This document shows positions 7,532 to 16,875 of a stretch of DNA of 64,000 nt, in pieces. The notes beneath the pieces were generated by a model. It was not told where the DNA came from and searched no databases. It worked only from the letters and a program-made list of their open reading frames with translations. Every line of letters begins with the position of its first letter. Position 1 is the stretch's first letter. A program made the position numbers and the translations under genes. The DNA comes from an uncultured Muribaculaceae bacterium (GTDB taxonomy: Bacteria > Bacteroidota > Bacteroidia > Bacteroidales > Muribaculaceae): the NCBI GenBank assembly GCA_910584905.1, contig CAJUCQ010000016.1:53138-117137 (forward strand), read 5' to 3'.

Positions 7532-10273
7532 TTAGAAGATTCTCTTTTGTCCGAGCAATTCGTCTCTGACTTCGTCGTCGCTTTTATCTTCTGACGGTTC
7601 AAGATGCCCCATTTCTTCATCGGGGACAATGTCGGTGATTATTCCTTCGTCGTTCTCGGTGGTTTCGTCTCCTGCTTCGGGGACGGCCTTCGGTTCGATT
7701 TCGCGGACCGATGCAAGTTCCCACGTAGTAAGCCGCTTGCCCTTGGCTTCGACCGACTTGAGCCCGATATATTCCTCCGCATCAATTGTCACAGGGTCGC
7801 GGAAACTGTCGGCGCCGCCGAATGTCAGCTCAAAGCGCGCTCCCGGTGTGTCGGAGAGGAGTATCAGGGTCGATTTGTCGTTTTTCCCCGAAAAGCGCTG
7901 TTTGCGGGCGGAGGGTTCGAACAGGAATCTTTTTATATACGGATAGCCTTGGTCGGCGTCGTTGAGGATTGCGGTCCACTCGACTTTCGGACGGAATTTC
8001 TCGATGCGCAGGACGTTGTCCTCGTAGTGGTTTGTGGCTTCGAATCCCGTGGTATAATATTCGCCGTTTTTGAGGACGACAAGCACTTGGTCGCGGCCTT
8101 GGAATTCGCCGAGAAATTCGCCTCGCCCATCATAGTTGAGGCGCATGACATCGTGGTCAAACCACACTTCGCGCCCTCCGAGGGTCGAGGCTCCGCGCTC
8201 CTTGAGCGCGAATGAGTGCACTTCGTTTTTTGTGACAAGGTTGCCCTGCGCTCCTCGGCCCTTGATTGCAAGCTTCGAAAAGTCAACGTCGAATTGCAGG
8301 GTTTTCAGACGGAGCTTGGGCTTGAGCGTCACTTTTACGACCTCGGCCTCGCCGTTGGGGTTGGCCGAAAACCACACCACGCGCGTGCCGGGCAGGCCGG
8401 GAGTGAGGTTGTATTCCTTGTCGCGGGTCATAGAGGTCACGGCAAAGCGTTTCATATAATAGATTCCGCCGCGGCCGTTCTGATAAATCACATTGTAGAT
8501 TGTGCGGGAATCGTTGCGCTTGAATACATTTACGTACAATATATTCTTGTCGACAAAAAGCTTGTCGGCCACCCTGACGATTTTGTAGCGTCCGTCTTTA
8601 TAGAAAATGATTATATCGTCAAGCGACGAGCAATTGCACACAAACTCGTCTTTTTTCAGCGATGTGCCAATAAAACCCTCTTTGCGGTTGATGAATAGTT
8701 TTTCGTTGGCTTCGGCCACGGTCGAGGCCTGAATATTGTCGAATCCGCGGATTGTCGTCATGCGCGGATATGCTTCGCCGTATTTCGCCCGAAGGCCTTC
8801 ATACCATTGAATGGTCACGGCATCCATATTCTCGAGCTTGTCAAGGATGTCGGAAATCTTCATCCGCAAATCCGAGATGTATTTTTCGGCCTCGTCGGCG
8901 TTGAAGCGAAGGATACGCTTCATTCTTATCTCAAGTAGCCGGAGGATGTCGTCGCGCGAGATTTCGCGGATAAACGAGGGTTTGTACGGTTCCAGACGGC
9001 TGTCGATATGGCTTATCGCTTCATCGACGCTTGCGGCCGTCTCGTATTCCTTGTCTTTATAAATGCGCTCTTCGATAAAAATCCGCTCCAATGTGGCATA
9101 AAGCAGGTTTTCACGATGTTCGCCGAGCCTGATTTCGAGCTCGCGCCTGAGGATGTCGCGTGTGGAATCGACATTGTAGCGCAGCACATCGCTGACACCG
9201 AGGAATAGTGGCTTCTTATCGGAGATTACACAGCAGTTCGGCGAAATGCTCACCTCGCAATCGGTAAACGCATACAGCGCATCTATGGCCTTGTCGCTCG
9301 AGGTCCCCGGGAGGAGATGCACGATAATTCTTGCCTGCTTGGCCGTGTGGTCCTCGACTTTGCGTATTTTTATTTTATTTTTCTCGACGGCTTTAAGGAT
9401 GGAGTCGATAACCGTGCCCGTAGTTTTGCCGTAAGGGATTTCAGTCACGGCAAGTGTGCGCGAATCGACTTTCTCGATTTTTGCACGCACCTTGAGCGAG
9501 CCCCCGCGGCGCCCGTCGTTGTAACGGCTCACGTCGATGAGGCCCCCGGTCGGGAAATCGGGCAACAGTTCGAATTCTTCGCCCTTGACATAAGCCACGG
9601 CGGCGTCTATTATTTCATTGAAATTGTGGGGGAGGATTTTCGACGAAAGCCCGACGGCGATGCCCTCGGTACCGTGCACGAGCAGAAGTGGGAATTTGGC
9701 CGGCAAAGTCACCGGCTCGTCATTGCGGCCGTCGTAGCTTTTGGTCCAGTCGGTTACCCTCTTATTGTAGAGCACATCAAGCGCAAACGGCGACAGCCGG
9801 GCTTCGATATAACGCCCTGCGGCGGCAGGAGCACCGGTCAGCGTATTACCCCAGTTACCCTGAGTTTCCACAAGCAGCTCTTTTTGCCCGAGCTGCACCA
9901 ACGCATCTTTGATTGAGGCGTCGCCGTGGGGGTGGAACTGCATTGTGTGGCCCACGATATTGGCCACCTTGTTGAACCGGCCGTCGTCCAGACGCTCCAT
10001 AGAATGCAGGATGCGCCGCTGCACGGGTTTGAGCCCATCGGCGATATTCGGGACGGCACGTTCCAGAATAACATAAGAGGCGTATTCAAGAAACCACGTC
10101 TGATACATGCCGCGCAGATGGTGACGCACGACATCGGCTGGGCTCGTGTACGGCTTCAAGCCCGAAAAACGCACCGACTCGCTTTCAGCGGCCTCTATGT
10201 CGTCTTCAGGGATGTCGCCGCCGCCGGCGGCAGGGGTGTCTGGTAAATCTTCCGGAGTATATTCGTCGCTCAT
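7532..10273 (-). CDS. parC: DNA topoisomerase IV subunit A
   Basis: The breakage-reunion subunit of the chromosome-decatenating type IIA topoisomerase, 913 residues. The catalytic Tyr is Y155 in AAAGRYIEARLS. The winged-helix region contains HPHGDASIKDAL near residues 114-125, and a long C-terminal beta-pinwheel-like half follows. The C-terminal tail is acidic (residues about 860-905). I chose ATG at 10273 (MSDEYTPEDL) because a -7 box at 10303-10310 covers the upstream in-frame codon. The partner parE is not in the window. The Ala at the position of E. coli GyrA Ser83 seems usual for this family, so no resistance is implied. Confidence 0.92.
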   Translation of the reverse strand: MSDEYTPEDLPDTPAAGGGDIPEDDIEAAESESVRFSGLKPYTSPADVVRHHLRGMYQTWFLEYASYVILERAVPNIADGLKPVQRRILHSMERLDDGRFNKVANIVGHTMQFHPHGDASIKDALVQLGQKELLVETQGNWGNTLTGAPAAAGRYIEARLSPFALDVLYNKRVTDWTKSYDGRNDEPVTLPAKFPLLLVHGTEGIAVGLSSKILPHNFNEIIDAAVAYVKGEEFELLPDFPTGGLIDVSRYNDGRRGGSLKVRAKIEKVDSRTLAVTEIPYGKTTGTVIDSILKAVEKNKIKIRKVEDHTAKQARIIVHLLPGTSSDKAIDALYAFTDCEVSISPNCCVISDKKPLFLGVSDVLRYNVDSTRDILRRELEIRLGEHRENLLYATLERIFIEERIYKDKEYETAASVDEAISHIDSRLEPYKPSFIREISRDDILRLLEIRMKRILRFNADEAEKYISDLRMKISDILDKLENMDAVTIQWYEGLRAKYGEAYPRMTTIRGFDNIQASTVAEANEKLFINRKEGFIGTSLKKDEFVCNCSSLDDIIIFYKDGRYKIVRVADKLFVDKNILYVNVFKRNDSRTIYNVIYQNGRGGIYYMKRFAVTSMTRDKEYNLTPGLPGTRVVWFSANPNGEAEVVKVTLKPKLRLKTLQFDVDFSKLAIKGRGAQGNLVTKNEVHSFALKERGASTLGGREVWFDHDVMRLNYDGRGEFLGEFQGRDQVLVVLKNGEYYTTGFEATNHYEDNVLRIEKFRPKVEWTAILNDADQGYPYIKRFLFEPSARKQRFSGKNDKSTLILLSDTPGARFELTFGGADSFRDPVTIDAEEYIGLKSVEAKGKRLTTWELASVREIEPKAVPEAGDETTENDEGIITDIVPDEEMGHLEPSEDKSDDEVRDELLGQKRIF

Positions 10274-10302
10274 GTTCCGTATGGTCAATAGATGGTTGAG
10301 CA

Positions 10303-10310
10303 CAAATTTA
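10303..10310 (-). promoter_or_regulatory. -7 box upstream of parC
   Basis: On the minus strand the sequence reads TAAATTTG, matching TAnnTTTG, about 30 bp before the parC ATG. No good -33 TTTG is seen at the expected distance, so this is a weak assignment. It still argues against translation starting at 10303. Confidence 0.45.
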
Positions 10311-10401
10311 CATATTTTTTTCGAAAAATCACATTAAAAAAACAAAAATCTCGCCTACAAGCCCCGGAAAGCCCTTTTAAAAATTTTTTATATAATAAAA
10401 G

Positions 10402-10432
10402 TTTAGATTTTGCAGATAAATTATTACCTTTG
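10402..10432 (+). promoter_or_regulatory. Promoter of pfp
   Basis: The -7 box TACCTTTG is at 10425-10432. A weak -33 element (TTTA at 10402-10405) lies 19 bp upstream. This gives a leader of about 65 nt before the ATG at 10503. The region around it is very AT-rich (10310-10420), as expected for a strong promoter. Confidence 0.6.
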
Positions 10433-10502
10433 TGTGCCGAAAATTGAACGCGGCAAAATAATAGCGACATAAAATCAGCCAACTTCATACATATACTTAA
10501 AA

Positions 10503-12152
10503 ATGAAAAAAAGCGCATTGCAAAAAGCTCGTGCAGCTTATCAGCCCAAGCTCCCTATCGTGCTCACTACCCCCGTGAAGGCCGTTGAAGGCCGCCCCAC
10601 TCAGTCCGTTGCCGATCAGGAGGCTATCCATGCTCTATTCCCCAACACATACGGTCTTCCCGAACTCCGTTTTGAAAAGAACCCCACCCCCGTCCCCGGC
10701 AAGCCCCTCAATGTAGGCGTAATCCTTTCCGGCGGTCAGGCTCCCGGCGGACACAACGTGATTTCCGGTCTTTTCGACGGCATCAAAAAGATTCATCGCG
10801 ACAGCCGCCTCTTCGGCTTCCTCATGGGCCCCGGCGGTCTTGTCGACCACAACTATATCGAACTCACCGCTCCTATCATTGACGAATACCGCAACACCGG
10901 CGGCTTTGACATCATCGGCTCCGGCCGCACGAAGCTCGAAAAGAAAGACCAGTTTGACAAGGGCCTCGAAATCTGCCGCGAACTTGGCATTACCGCTCTC
11001 GTAATCATCGGCGGCGATGACTCCAACACCAACGCCGCAATCCTCGCCGAATACTACAAGAGCATCAACGCCGGCGTGCAGGTAATCGGCTGCCCCAAAA
11101 CAATCGACGGCGACCTTAAGAACGACCTTATCGAAACGTCGTTCGGCTTCGACACCGCCACCAAGGTCTACTCCGAAGTAATCGGCAATATCCAGCGCGA
11201 CTGCAACTCAGCAAAGAAATACTGGCACTTCATCAAGCTCATGGGCCGCTCCGCAAGCCACATCGCCCTCGAATGCGCGCTCCAGACCCAGCCCAACATC
11301 TGCATAATCTCCGAGGAAGTCGAGGCCAAGAACATGAGCCTCAAGGACATCGTCAAATACATCGCAGGCATCGTCACCGCCCGCGCCGCCGAAGGCAACA
11401 ACTTCGGCACCGTCCTCATCCCCGAAGGCCTTATCGAATTCATCCCCGAATTCAAGAAACTGATTGCAGAGCTTAACGAGCTCCTCGGCGCCCACAAGAC
11501 CGAAGTTGCAGCCATGAACGAAGAACAGCTCACCGCCTTCATTCTCGGCAACCTCAACGAAGCAAACGTTGCGGCCCTCAACTCGCTCCCCGCGGCTGTG
11601 GCCCGTCAGCTCATGCTCGACCGCGACCCCCACGGCAATGTTCAGGTGTCGCTTATCGAAACCGAAAAGCTCCTCAGCGAAATGGTGCGCGAATACCTCG
11701 CCGCCAGCGCTGACTTCAAAGCCGCCAACGGCAAATTCTCCGCGCTCCACCACTTCTTCGGTTATGAAGGCCGTTGCGCCGACCCCTCCAACTTCGACGC
11801 CGACTACTGCTACTCGCTCGGCTACAATGCCGCCGCCCTCATCAACTCGGGCGTAACCGGCTACATGTCGTCGATTCGCAACCTCGTGAAGCCTGCCGTG
11901 CAGTGGATTGCCGGAGGTATCCCCATCACCATGATGATGAACATCGAGCGCCGCAACGCCGAAGACAAACCCGTAATCCAGAAAGCTCTCGTACGCCTTG
12001 ACGGCACCCCCTTCAAGAAGTTCGCCGCTCAGCGCGACGACTGGGCGCAGAACACATGCTACATCTATCCCGGCCCCATCCAGTATTTCGGCCCGGCAGA
12101 AGTCTGCGACCAGCCTTCGATGACGATGAAGTACGAGCACATGGACAAATAA
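10503..12152 (+). CDS. pfp: PPi-dependent 6-phosphofructokinase
   Basis: Diphosphate-fructose-6-phosphate 1-phosphotransferase: reversible phosphorylation of fructose 6-phosphate using pyrophosphate, in glycolysis and gluconeogenesis. The 549 residues match the long (plant-type/Bacteroidota) PFP. The phosphate-binding loop NVGVILSGGQAPGGHNVI is near residues 70-90, GGDDSNTNAA is near 175, and the substrate motif PKTIDGDLKND is near 200. The Asp in GGDDS in place of the ATP-enzyme Gly is the hallmark of PPi use. The gene is monocistronic, with its own promoter and a GC-rich terminator at 12267-12314. It is cytoplasmic and probably highly expressed. Confidence 0.95.
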   Translation: MKKSALQKARAAYQPKLPIVLTTPVKAVEGRPTQSVADQEAIHALFPNTYGLPELRFEKNPTPVPGKPLNVGVILSGGQAPGGHNVISGLFDGIKKIHRDSRLFGFLMGPGGLVDHNYIELTAPIIDEYRNTGGFDIIGSGRTKLEKKDQFDKGLEICRELGITALVIIGGDDSNTNAAILAEYYKSINAGVQVIGCPKTIDGDLKNDLIETSFGFDTATKVYSEVIGNIQRDCNSAKKYWHFIKLMGRSASHIALECALQTQPNICIISEEVEAKNMSLKDIVKYIAGIVTARAAEGNNFGTVLIPEGLIEFIPEFKKLIAELNELLGAHKTEVAAMNEEQLTAFILGNLNEANVAALNSLPAAVARQLMLDRDPHGNVQVSLIETEKLLSEMVREYLAASADFKAANGKFSALHHFFGYEGRCADPSNFDADYCYSLGYNAAALINSGVTGYMSSIRNLVKPAVQWIAGGIPITMMMNIERRNAEDKPVIQKALVRLDGTPFKKFAAQRDDWAQNTCYIYPGPIQYFGPAEVCDQPSMTMKYEHMDK

Positions 12153-12175
12153 TCCAAGCCTGAAAGGACGCGGCG

Positions 12176-12220
12176 ACTCCCGGCTGAAAACGCCGGGCGA
12201 TCGACGCCGCAATCCTGAAT
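12176..12220 (+). repeat. Nested inverted repeat downstream of pfp
   Basis: The segment contains an inner stem CCCGGC...GCCGGG with a 7-nt loop, flanked by an outer GCGGCG...CGCCGC pair. No T-run follows directly. It may stabilise the 3' end of the pfp message or act as a first, weak termination point ahead of the hairpin at 12267. Confidence 0.45.
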
Positions 12221-12266
12221 AATCCGAGAGGCCCGTGCGCCTCTCCTTGCCCGAATCACAGCTTGC

Positions 12267-12314
12267 AGAGGCCGGCCCGGGGGAGCAACAACGCTCTTGG
12301 CCGGCCTCTTTCTT
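12267..12314 (+). terminator. Terminator between pfp and dnaG
   Basis: An 11-bp perfect stem, AGAGGCCGGCC (12267-12277) with GGCCGGCCTCT (12299-12309), is followed by TTCTT. It ends the pfp transcript 46 bp before the dnaG ATG. Confidence 0.75.
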
Positions 12315-12360
12315 ACCCGCCAAACGTCTTAAACTTCACCTACTCCTTTATCTATCTCCG

Positions 12361-14592
12361 ATGGGTCGCATAGACCAAGAAACCGTCAACAAGATTCTTG
12401 ACACCGCCGACATTGTCGACGTGGTGAGCGACTTCGTGAAGTTGCGTCGCTCAGGCGCAAACTACAAGGGCCTTTGCCCGTTCCACAACGAGCGCACCCC
12501 GTCGTTTTCCGTCAACAAAGCCCGCAACATCTGCAAATGCTTCAGTTGCGGCAAGGGAGGCTCGCCCGTGGGCTTCATAATGGAGCACGAGCAAATGAGC
12601 TATGTCGAGGCTCTTCGGTGGCTTGCAAAGAAATATAACATCGAAATCGTCGAGCACGAGCTCTCCGATGCCGAGCGCGAGGCCGCTTCGGCAAGAGAAG
12701 CGATGTTTGCCGTCAACGAATTTGCCCTTCAGCACTTCGAGCACAACTTATCCGAGACCGACGAAGGCCGCAGCATCGCCCTCGCCTACTTCCGCAGGCG
12801 AGGCATCAACGATGCCATGATTCGGAAGTTTCACCTCGGATATTCGGCCGAGCGCTCCAATACGCTGCTGTCCACGGCGCTCTCCAAGGGATTCAGCGAG
12901 GATATCCTAGTCGACACCGGATTGTGTATCCGCTCGGACAGAGGCGATTGCTACGACCGCTTCCGCACGCGCGTGATATTCCCGATTCATACCGTGTCGG
13001 GACGTGTGGTAGGATTCGGCGGACGAACGATGCGCTCCGATAAGCAAGGCGCCAAATACGTCAATTCCCCGGAATCAACAATATATTCCAAAAAAAAGGA
13101 AATCTACGGGCTGTACCAGTCGAAGAGCGCTATTGCAAAAAAAGATAAAGCCATAATGGTCGAGGGCTATATGGACGTCATTTCCATGCATCAGGCCGGA
13201 GTGGAAAACGTCGTGGCGTCCTCGGGCACATCTCTCACGCAGGAGCAGATTCGCGCCATCATGCGCTTTACGCGCAATATCACCGTCATCTACGACTCCG
13301 ACCCGGCCGGCATCAAGGCCTCCCTCCGAGGCATAAGCCTTATCCTCGCCGAGGGGCTCAACGTCCGAGCACTCCTCCTTCCCGAAGGCGATGACCCTGA
13401 CAGTTTCGCCCAAAGCCACTCGTCGACGGAAGTGGAGCAATACCTCAAAGACCACGAACAGGATATAATTGCGTTCATGACCGATATCCTGATGCGTGAT
13501 GTCGCCTCCAACGATCCTACGGCCCGCGCCAAGGTAATCAACACGATTCTGCAGACTGTGGCCATGGTCGACGACCAGATAACACGTATGAGCTACGTGG
13601 CTCAATGCGCCCGCACATTCGGCATGAGCGAAGATGTGATTGCCCTGCAGCTGCAGCGCTTCGTGGCCTCGCGCGCCGAAGTCATCGAGCGCGAAGCCGC
13701 CCGGGCGCGGGCGGCCGAAAGCATCCGCCCGGTGCTGCAGACTGAAGATACGCCGGACTCTCCGCAGGCCGACGCCGCGACCGCGCCCCCACCCGGGCCT
13801 CCCGAACCCGTCGCCGTTGCGGCACCGCTTCTGAACCTCAACCGCAACGCGCTTCTGCCTTACGAAAGGATATTGCTACAGTATGCCGTGCGATACGGGC
13901 TCCTGTATTTGTGCGAGACGCCCGGCGACGACGGCTCGATGCACCCCGTCAACGTGGCCGGATACATAAATATGGAGCTTAAAGCCGATGACACAGCTTT
14001 TACCGACCCGGACGTGGCCCGCACATTTGCTGCCATACTCGAGATTTCCGAGGGCGAAACCTTTGCCGCAGAGCATCAGGAGGCCGAAAGCCGCTTCTTG
14101 GCTGAGCGCGAGGCCATGTTGATTGACGGCCGCGAGAAAATACGGCAAGAGGCTTCATCCGTAGCCGAAATAGAAAAAGCCGAGCAAGCCCTGCTGTCAA
14201 AGCTTGATGCCGAGCTGTACGAAAAACTCGACCGCTTTGACAACGACTATCTCCTTCGGATTTTATGCTCGTCGCCCGACGATTCTCTCCGCCGACTGGC
14301 CACGGACCTGAGTTATGAGAAATATACTCTCAGCAAAATACACTCCAAATTCGCACATCTCGAGACCGAACAGGAACAGCTCCGCACGCTCGTGCCCCGT
14401 GCGATTTACGAGTACAAGGCGGCCATACTCGCTCAGGAGCTCTCGTTTCTGAACGAGCGTCTGAAACAGGTCCCCGCCGATGACACGGAAAGTTATACGG
14501 CTATCCTGAAAGAAATCATAAACCACCAGCAGCTTCAAGCCCGATTCGCAAAAACCAACGGCGAAAGAATAATCTTGCCGAAAAGGAAATAA
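12361..14592 (+). CDS. dnaG: DNA primase
   Basis: Synthesises RNA primers at the replication fork. The 743-residue protein starts at ATG 12361 (MGRIDQETVNKILD), the standard DnaG start; in-frame codons upstream lie inside the pfp terminator. It has an N-terminal CHC2 zinc finger (C39, H42, C60, C63), the RNA polymerase core with a Toprim segment around residues 255-340 (KAIMVEGYMDVIS with catalytic Glu, then YDSDPAG), and a long C-terminal helicase-interaction region. A Pro/Ala-rich linker near residues 455-485 separates core and C-terminal domains. Two A-runs (A8 at 13090-13097, A7 near 13137-13143) lie in the coding region. Its promoter is not obvious. Confidence 0.95.
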   Translation: MGRIDQETVNKILDTADIVDVVSDFVKLRRSGANYKGLCPFHNERTPSFSVNKARNICKCFSCGKGGSPVGFIMEHEQMSYVEALRWLAKKYNIEIVEHELSDAEREAASAREAMFAVNEFALQHFEHNLSETDEGRSIALAYFRRRGINDAMIRKFHLGYSAERSNTLLSTALSKGFSEDILVDTGLCIRSDRGDCYDRFRTRVIFPIHTVSGRVVGFGGRTMRSDKQGAKYVNSPESTIYSKKKEIYGLYQSKSAIAKKDKAIMVEGYMDVISMHQAGVENVVASSGTSLTQEQIRAIMRFTRNITVIYDSDPAGIKASLRGISLILAEGLNVRALLLPEGDDPDSFAQSHSSTEVEQYLKDHEQDIIAFMTDILMRDVASNDPTARAKVINTILQTVAMVDDQITRMSYVAQCARTFGMSEDVIALQLQRFVASRAEVIEREAARARAAESIRPVLQTEDTPDSPQADAATAPPPGPPEPVAVAAPLLNLNRNALLPYERILLQYAVRYGLLYLCETPGDDGSMHPVNVAGYINMELKADDTAFTDPDVARTFAAILEISEGETFAAEHQEAESRFLAEREAMLIDGREKIRQEASSVAEIEKAEQALLSKLDAELYEKLDRFDNDYLLRILCSSPDDSLRRLATDLSYEKYTLSKIHSKFAHLETEQEQLRTLVPRAIYEYKAAILAQELSFLNERLKQVPADDTESYTAILKEIINHQQLQARFAKTNGERIILPKRK

Positions 14593-14685
14593 TCCCATCT
14601 GCGCACACAAAGCCTCCACGTGAGCGCCTGTCGCATCGACGAGATACGGGAAGACAGCATTCACCCTCTTTTTTGAAATAGAATC

Positions 14686-15261
14686 ATGGACATATCATCA
14701 CACGAAGATGGCTTCTCGGAAATGCAGGCCGTAAAAAGACGCTTTTTCGCCCTGCGGAACGGCATTATAAGCGATACGCTCCGCAAGGGCGGCTCGCCGT
14801 TCAAAATCATTTTCGGCCTCAACCTGCCCCAGCTTAAGGAGATTGCGGAATATACGGGTAAAGACGCCGGACTGGCCGAGGCCTTATGGACCAACACAAC
14901 CACGCGCGAAAGCATGTTGCTTGCCCCGATGATTTATCCCGAAGAAAAATTCACCGCCGAAATGGCTCGTGAGTGGCTTGAGGCCTCGCCGGCGGCTGAA
15001 GTCACCGATATGCTTTGCCACGCTCTCCTGAGGCGCAGGCCCTTCGCCTCGGACTTGGTCTACTCAATTACCGACGACAACACCGCCTGTCCGGCCCTGA
15101 TTTATGGAGCATTGCGCCTGATGTTCAATCTGCTCCCCACGCTCGACCCCGAAAAGGCAAGGGCCGTGGCGGTGCGTTTCTCGGATTTTGACGGCGATGC
15201 AGCCGTAAAGCGGCTGGCAATGCAGCTTATCGACGAGCTTGATTTCCTGTCCGGGAATTGA
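14686..15261 (+). CDS. DNA alkylation repair protein, AlkD-like HEAT fold
   Basis: A 191-residue all-helical protein resembling the AlkC/AlkD family of HEAT-repeat DNA glycosylases that remove N3- or N7-alkylated purines. Recognisable segments are FGLNLPQLKEIAEYTGK near residue 45 (the family's 'G-x-x-x-P-x-L-R-x-I-A' motif) and the following LWTNTTTRESMLLAPMIYP (the 'W-x-S-x-x-x-E-x-x-x-L-A' helix). The protein is shorter than AlkD (about 230 residues), and the aromatic/Asp catalytic residues cannot be assigned with confidence. It lies 93 bp after dnaG and may be read through from it. It converges on lptB and shares the bidirectional terminator at 15283-15333. Confidence 0.75.
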   Translation: MDISSHEDGFSEMQAVKRRFFALRNGIISDTLRKGGSPFKIIFGLNLPQLKEIAEYTGKDAGLAEALWTNTTTRESMLLAPMIYPEEKFTAEMAREWLEASPAAEVTDMLCHALLRRRPFASDLVYSITDDNTACPALIYGALRLMFNLLPTLDPEKARAVAVRFSDFDGDAAVKRLAMQLIDELDFLSGN

Positions 15262-15282
15262 ATCCGGAACAAAAAAAACACG

Positions 15283-15333
15283 AAGCGGACCTTGCAGTGC
15301 GTCAAATCGCATATACTGCAAGGTCCGCTTTTT
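15283..15333. terminator. Bidirectional terminator between alkD-like gene and lptB
   Basis: A perfect 16-bp stem, AAGCGGACCTTGCAGT (15283-15298) with ACTGCAAGGTCCGCTT (15315-15330), is followed by a T-run on the plus strand. An A8 run at 15271-15278 provides U residues for the minus strand. It can end transcripts from both converging genes. Confidence 0.9.
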
Positions 15334-15346
15334 GGGTGAGCGCTTG

Positions 15347-16225
15347 TCAGTTGAACTGCTTGCGATAGAACACAAAGTTGCGCCCGAGATATTTTTCGCG
15401 GACAATGGGGTTGTCGGCGAGTTGCTCGGATGTGCCCTGAAACAAGATGCGGCCGTCAAAAAGGAGATAGGCGCGGTCGGTGATGTGAAGGGTCTCCTGA
15501 GCGTTATGGTCCGTGATGAGAATGCCTATATTCTTGCTCTTCAGCTTATATACAATCTCTTGTATATCTTCGACGGCTATCGGGTCTACGCCGGCGAAAG
15601 GCTCGTCGAGCATGATGAATTTGGGGTCAATCGCAAGGCAACGGGCTATTTCGGTGCGTCGGCGCTCGCCGCCCGACAGGCGGTCGCCAAGGTTTTTGCG
15701 CACCTTCTCAAGCCGGAATTCGGCAATCAGACTTTCCAGTTTTTCCCGCTGGTAATCGAGCGGCTTGTCAGTCATCTGAAGCACAGCCTTGATGTTATCC
15801 TCGACGCTGAGCTTGCGGAATACGGAAGCCTCTTGCGGGAGGTAGCCTATGCCATTCTGCGCGCGTTTGTACATCGGCATATCCGTGATGTCAAGGTCGT
15901 CAAGAAAGATACGCCCTTCGTTGGGACGGATAAGTCCCACGGTCATGTAGAAGGTCGTTGTCTTTCCCGCGCCGTTAGGGCCGAGAAGCCCCACAATCTC
16001 ACCTTGCGACACCTTGATGCTTACGTGGTTCACGACCGTGCGCTTGCCGTATTTTTTTACGAGATTGTCCGTGCGCAACTCGCCCGTAACCATGCTTTCA
16101 GGCTCCGGCGCAAGCGGGCGGTCGTCGGCAATGGTTGCGCTTTGCAGGGTAAACGGCGAGGGGCATTCCTTAGCGTGCTTGTCCTGCGTCGCCTCCGGGT
16201 CGTCGATGTTGCTGAAAAATTCCAT
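15347..16225 (-). CDS. lptB: LPS export ABC transporter ATP-binding protein
   Basis: The ATPase that drives the LptBFG complex, extracting lipopolysaccharide from the inner membrane. The 292 residues include an unusual 44-residue polar N-terminal extension before the standard LptB start (MVTGELRTDNLVKKYG). Walker A GPNGAGKT is at 82-89, the Q-loop is near 131, the ABC signature LSGGE at 183-187, Walker B IMLDEP at 204-209, and the switch His is in LITDHNAQ. The long start is favoured because its ATG overlaps the stop of udk by one base (TAATG), the usual coupling in this genome; the shorter start at 16093 remains possible. Typical LptB has about 240 residues. Confidence 0.93.
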   Translation of the reverse strand: MEFFSNIDDPEATQDKHAKECPSPFTLQSATIADDRPLAPEPESMVTGELRTDNLVKKYGKRTVVNHVSIKVSQGEIVGLLGPNGAGKTTTFYMTVGLIRPNEGRIFLDDLDITDMPMYKRAQNGIGYLPQEASVFRKLSVEDNIKAVLQMTDKPLDYQREKLESLIAEFRLEKVRKNLGDRLSGGERRRTEIARCLAIDPKFIMLDEPFAGVDPIAVEDIQEIVYKLKSKNIGILITDHNAQETLHITDRAYLLFDGRILFQGTSEQLADNPIVREKYLGRNFVFYRKQFN

Positions 16226-16839
16226 TATTTTCTTCTGAGTCTCGATTCGATATAATCGGTAAGCAGGGTTATCGCCACGATGTTGCTGCCACCCTGCGGC
16301 ACAATGAGGTCGGCAAAACGCTTCGACGGCTCGATATATTGGCAGTGCATCGGTTTGAGCACCTCCTGATAGCGGTCGATTACAATCTGGGGCGTGCGGC
16401 CGCGTTCGATGCAGTCGCGGGCAATGACGCGGATAAGACGGTCATCGGCATCAGCGTCGACAAACACTTTGATATCCATCATCCCGCGTAATACGGGGTC
16501 GCAGAGCACAAGAATACCTTCGACAATAACCACGTCGGCCGGATGCACCTCCACGGTCTCTTCCTGCCTCGTGCACGTCAGATATGAGTACGTGGGCATC
16601 TGAATCGTCTTCCCCTCGCGGAGCTCGCGAAGATGCTTCACAAGCAGCGACCACTCTATGGCATCGGGCTCGTCAAAGTTGATTTTACTGCGCTCCTCGG
16701 GGGGAATATGGCTCGAATCCTTGTAGTAGGAATCCTGAGGAATCACTGCCACTTCTCCGGCCGGGAATGAGTTGATGATTTTGTTTACAACAGTTGTTTT
16801 GCCCGAGCCGGTGCCTCCGGCGATACCGATGATTATCAT
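16225..16839 (-). CDS. udk: Uridine kinase
   Basis: Phosphorylates uridine and cytidine in pyrimidine salvage. The 204-residue protein starts at ATG 16839 (MIIIGIAGGTGSGKTT), with Walker A GGTGSGKT at residues 8-15. QDSYYKD near 40 and NFDEPDAIEW near 55 are substrate-binding hallmarks of the NTP-dependent uridine kinase family, as are IVEGILVL and the lid segment RVIARDCIERGR. Longer in-frame starts run through the promoter at 16876-16905 and are rejected. The stop overlaps the lptB start, so salvage and LPS export genes share one transcript. Confidence 0.95.
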   Translation of the reverse strand: MIIIGIAGGTGSGKTTVVNKIINSFPAGEVAVIPQDSYYKDSSHIPPEERSKINFDEPDAIEWSLLVKHLRELREGKTIQMPTYSYLTCTRQEETVEVHPADVVIVEGILVLCDPVLRGMMDIKVFVDADADDRLIRVIARDCIERGRTPQIVIDRYQEVLKPMHCQYIEPSKRFADLIVPQGGSNIVAITLLTDYIESRLRRK

Positions 16840-16875
16840 AGTGCGTCGAAAAGTCTGTTTAAATGTTACCGGATG

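Noticed and set aside
7532..10273. Ala at the GyrA Ser83-equivalent of ParC (HPHGDAS) as quinolone resistance
   Set aside because: From memory, the HGDAS sequence is usual in Bacteroidota topoisomerase IV A, so it is not evidence of selection.
11208..12323. A 371-codon minus-strand open frame opposite pfp
   Set aside because: Glycine/valine-rich shadow composition and no domain; pfp is certain on the other strand.
13090..13143. A8 and A7 runs in dnaG as programmed frameshift sites
   Set aside because: No upstream hairpin or alternate short product is visible, and the normal full-length frame encodes a complete primase.
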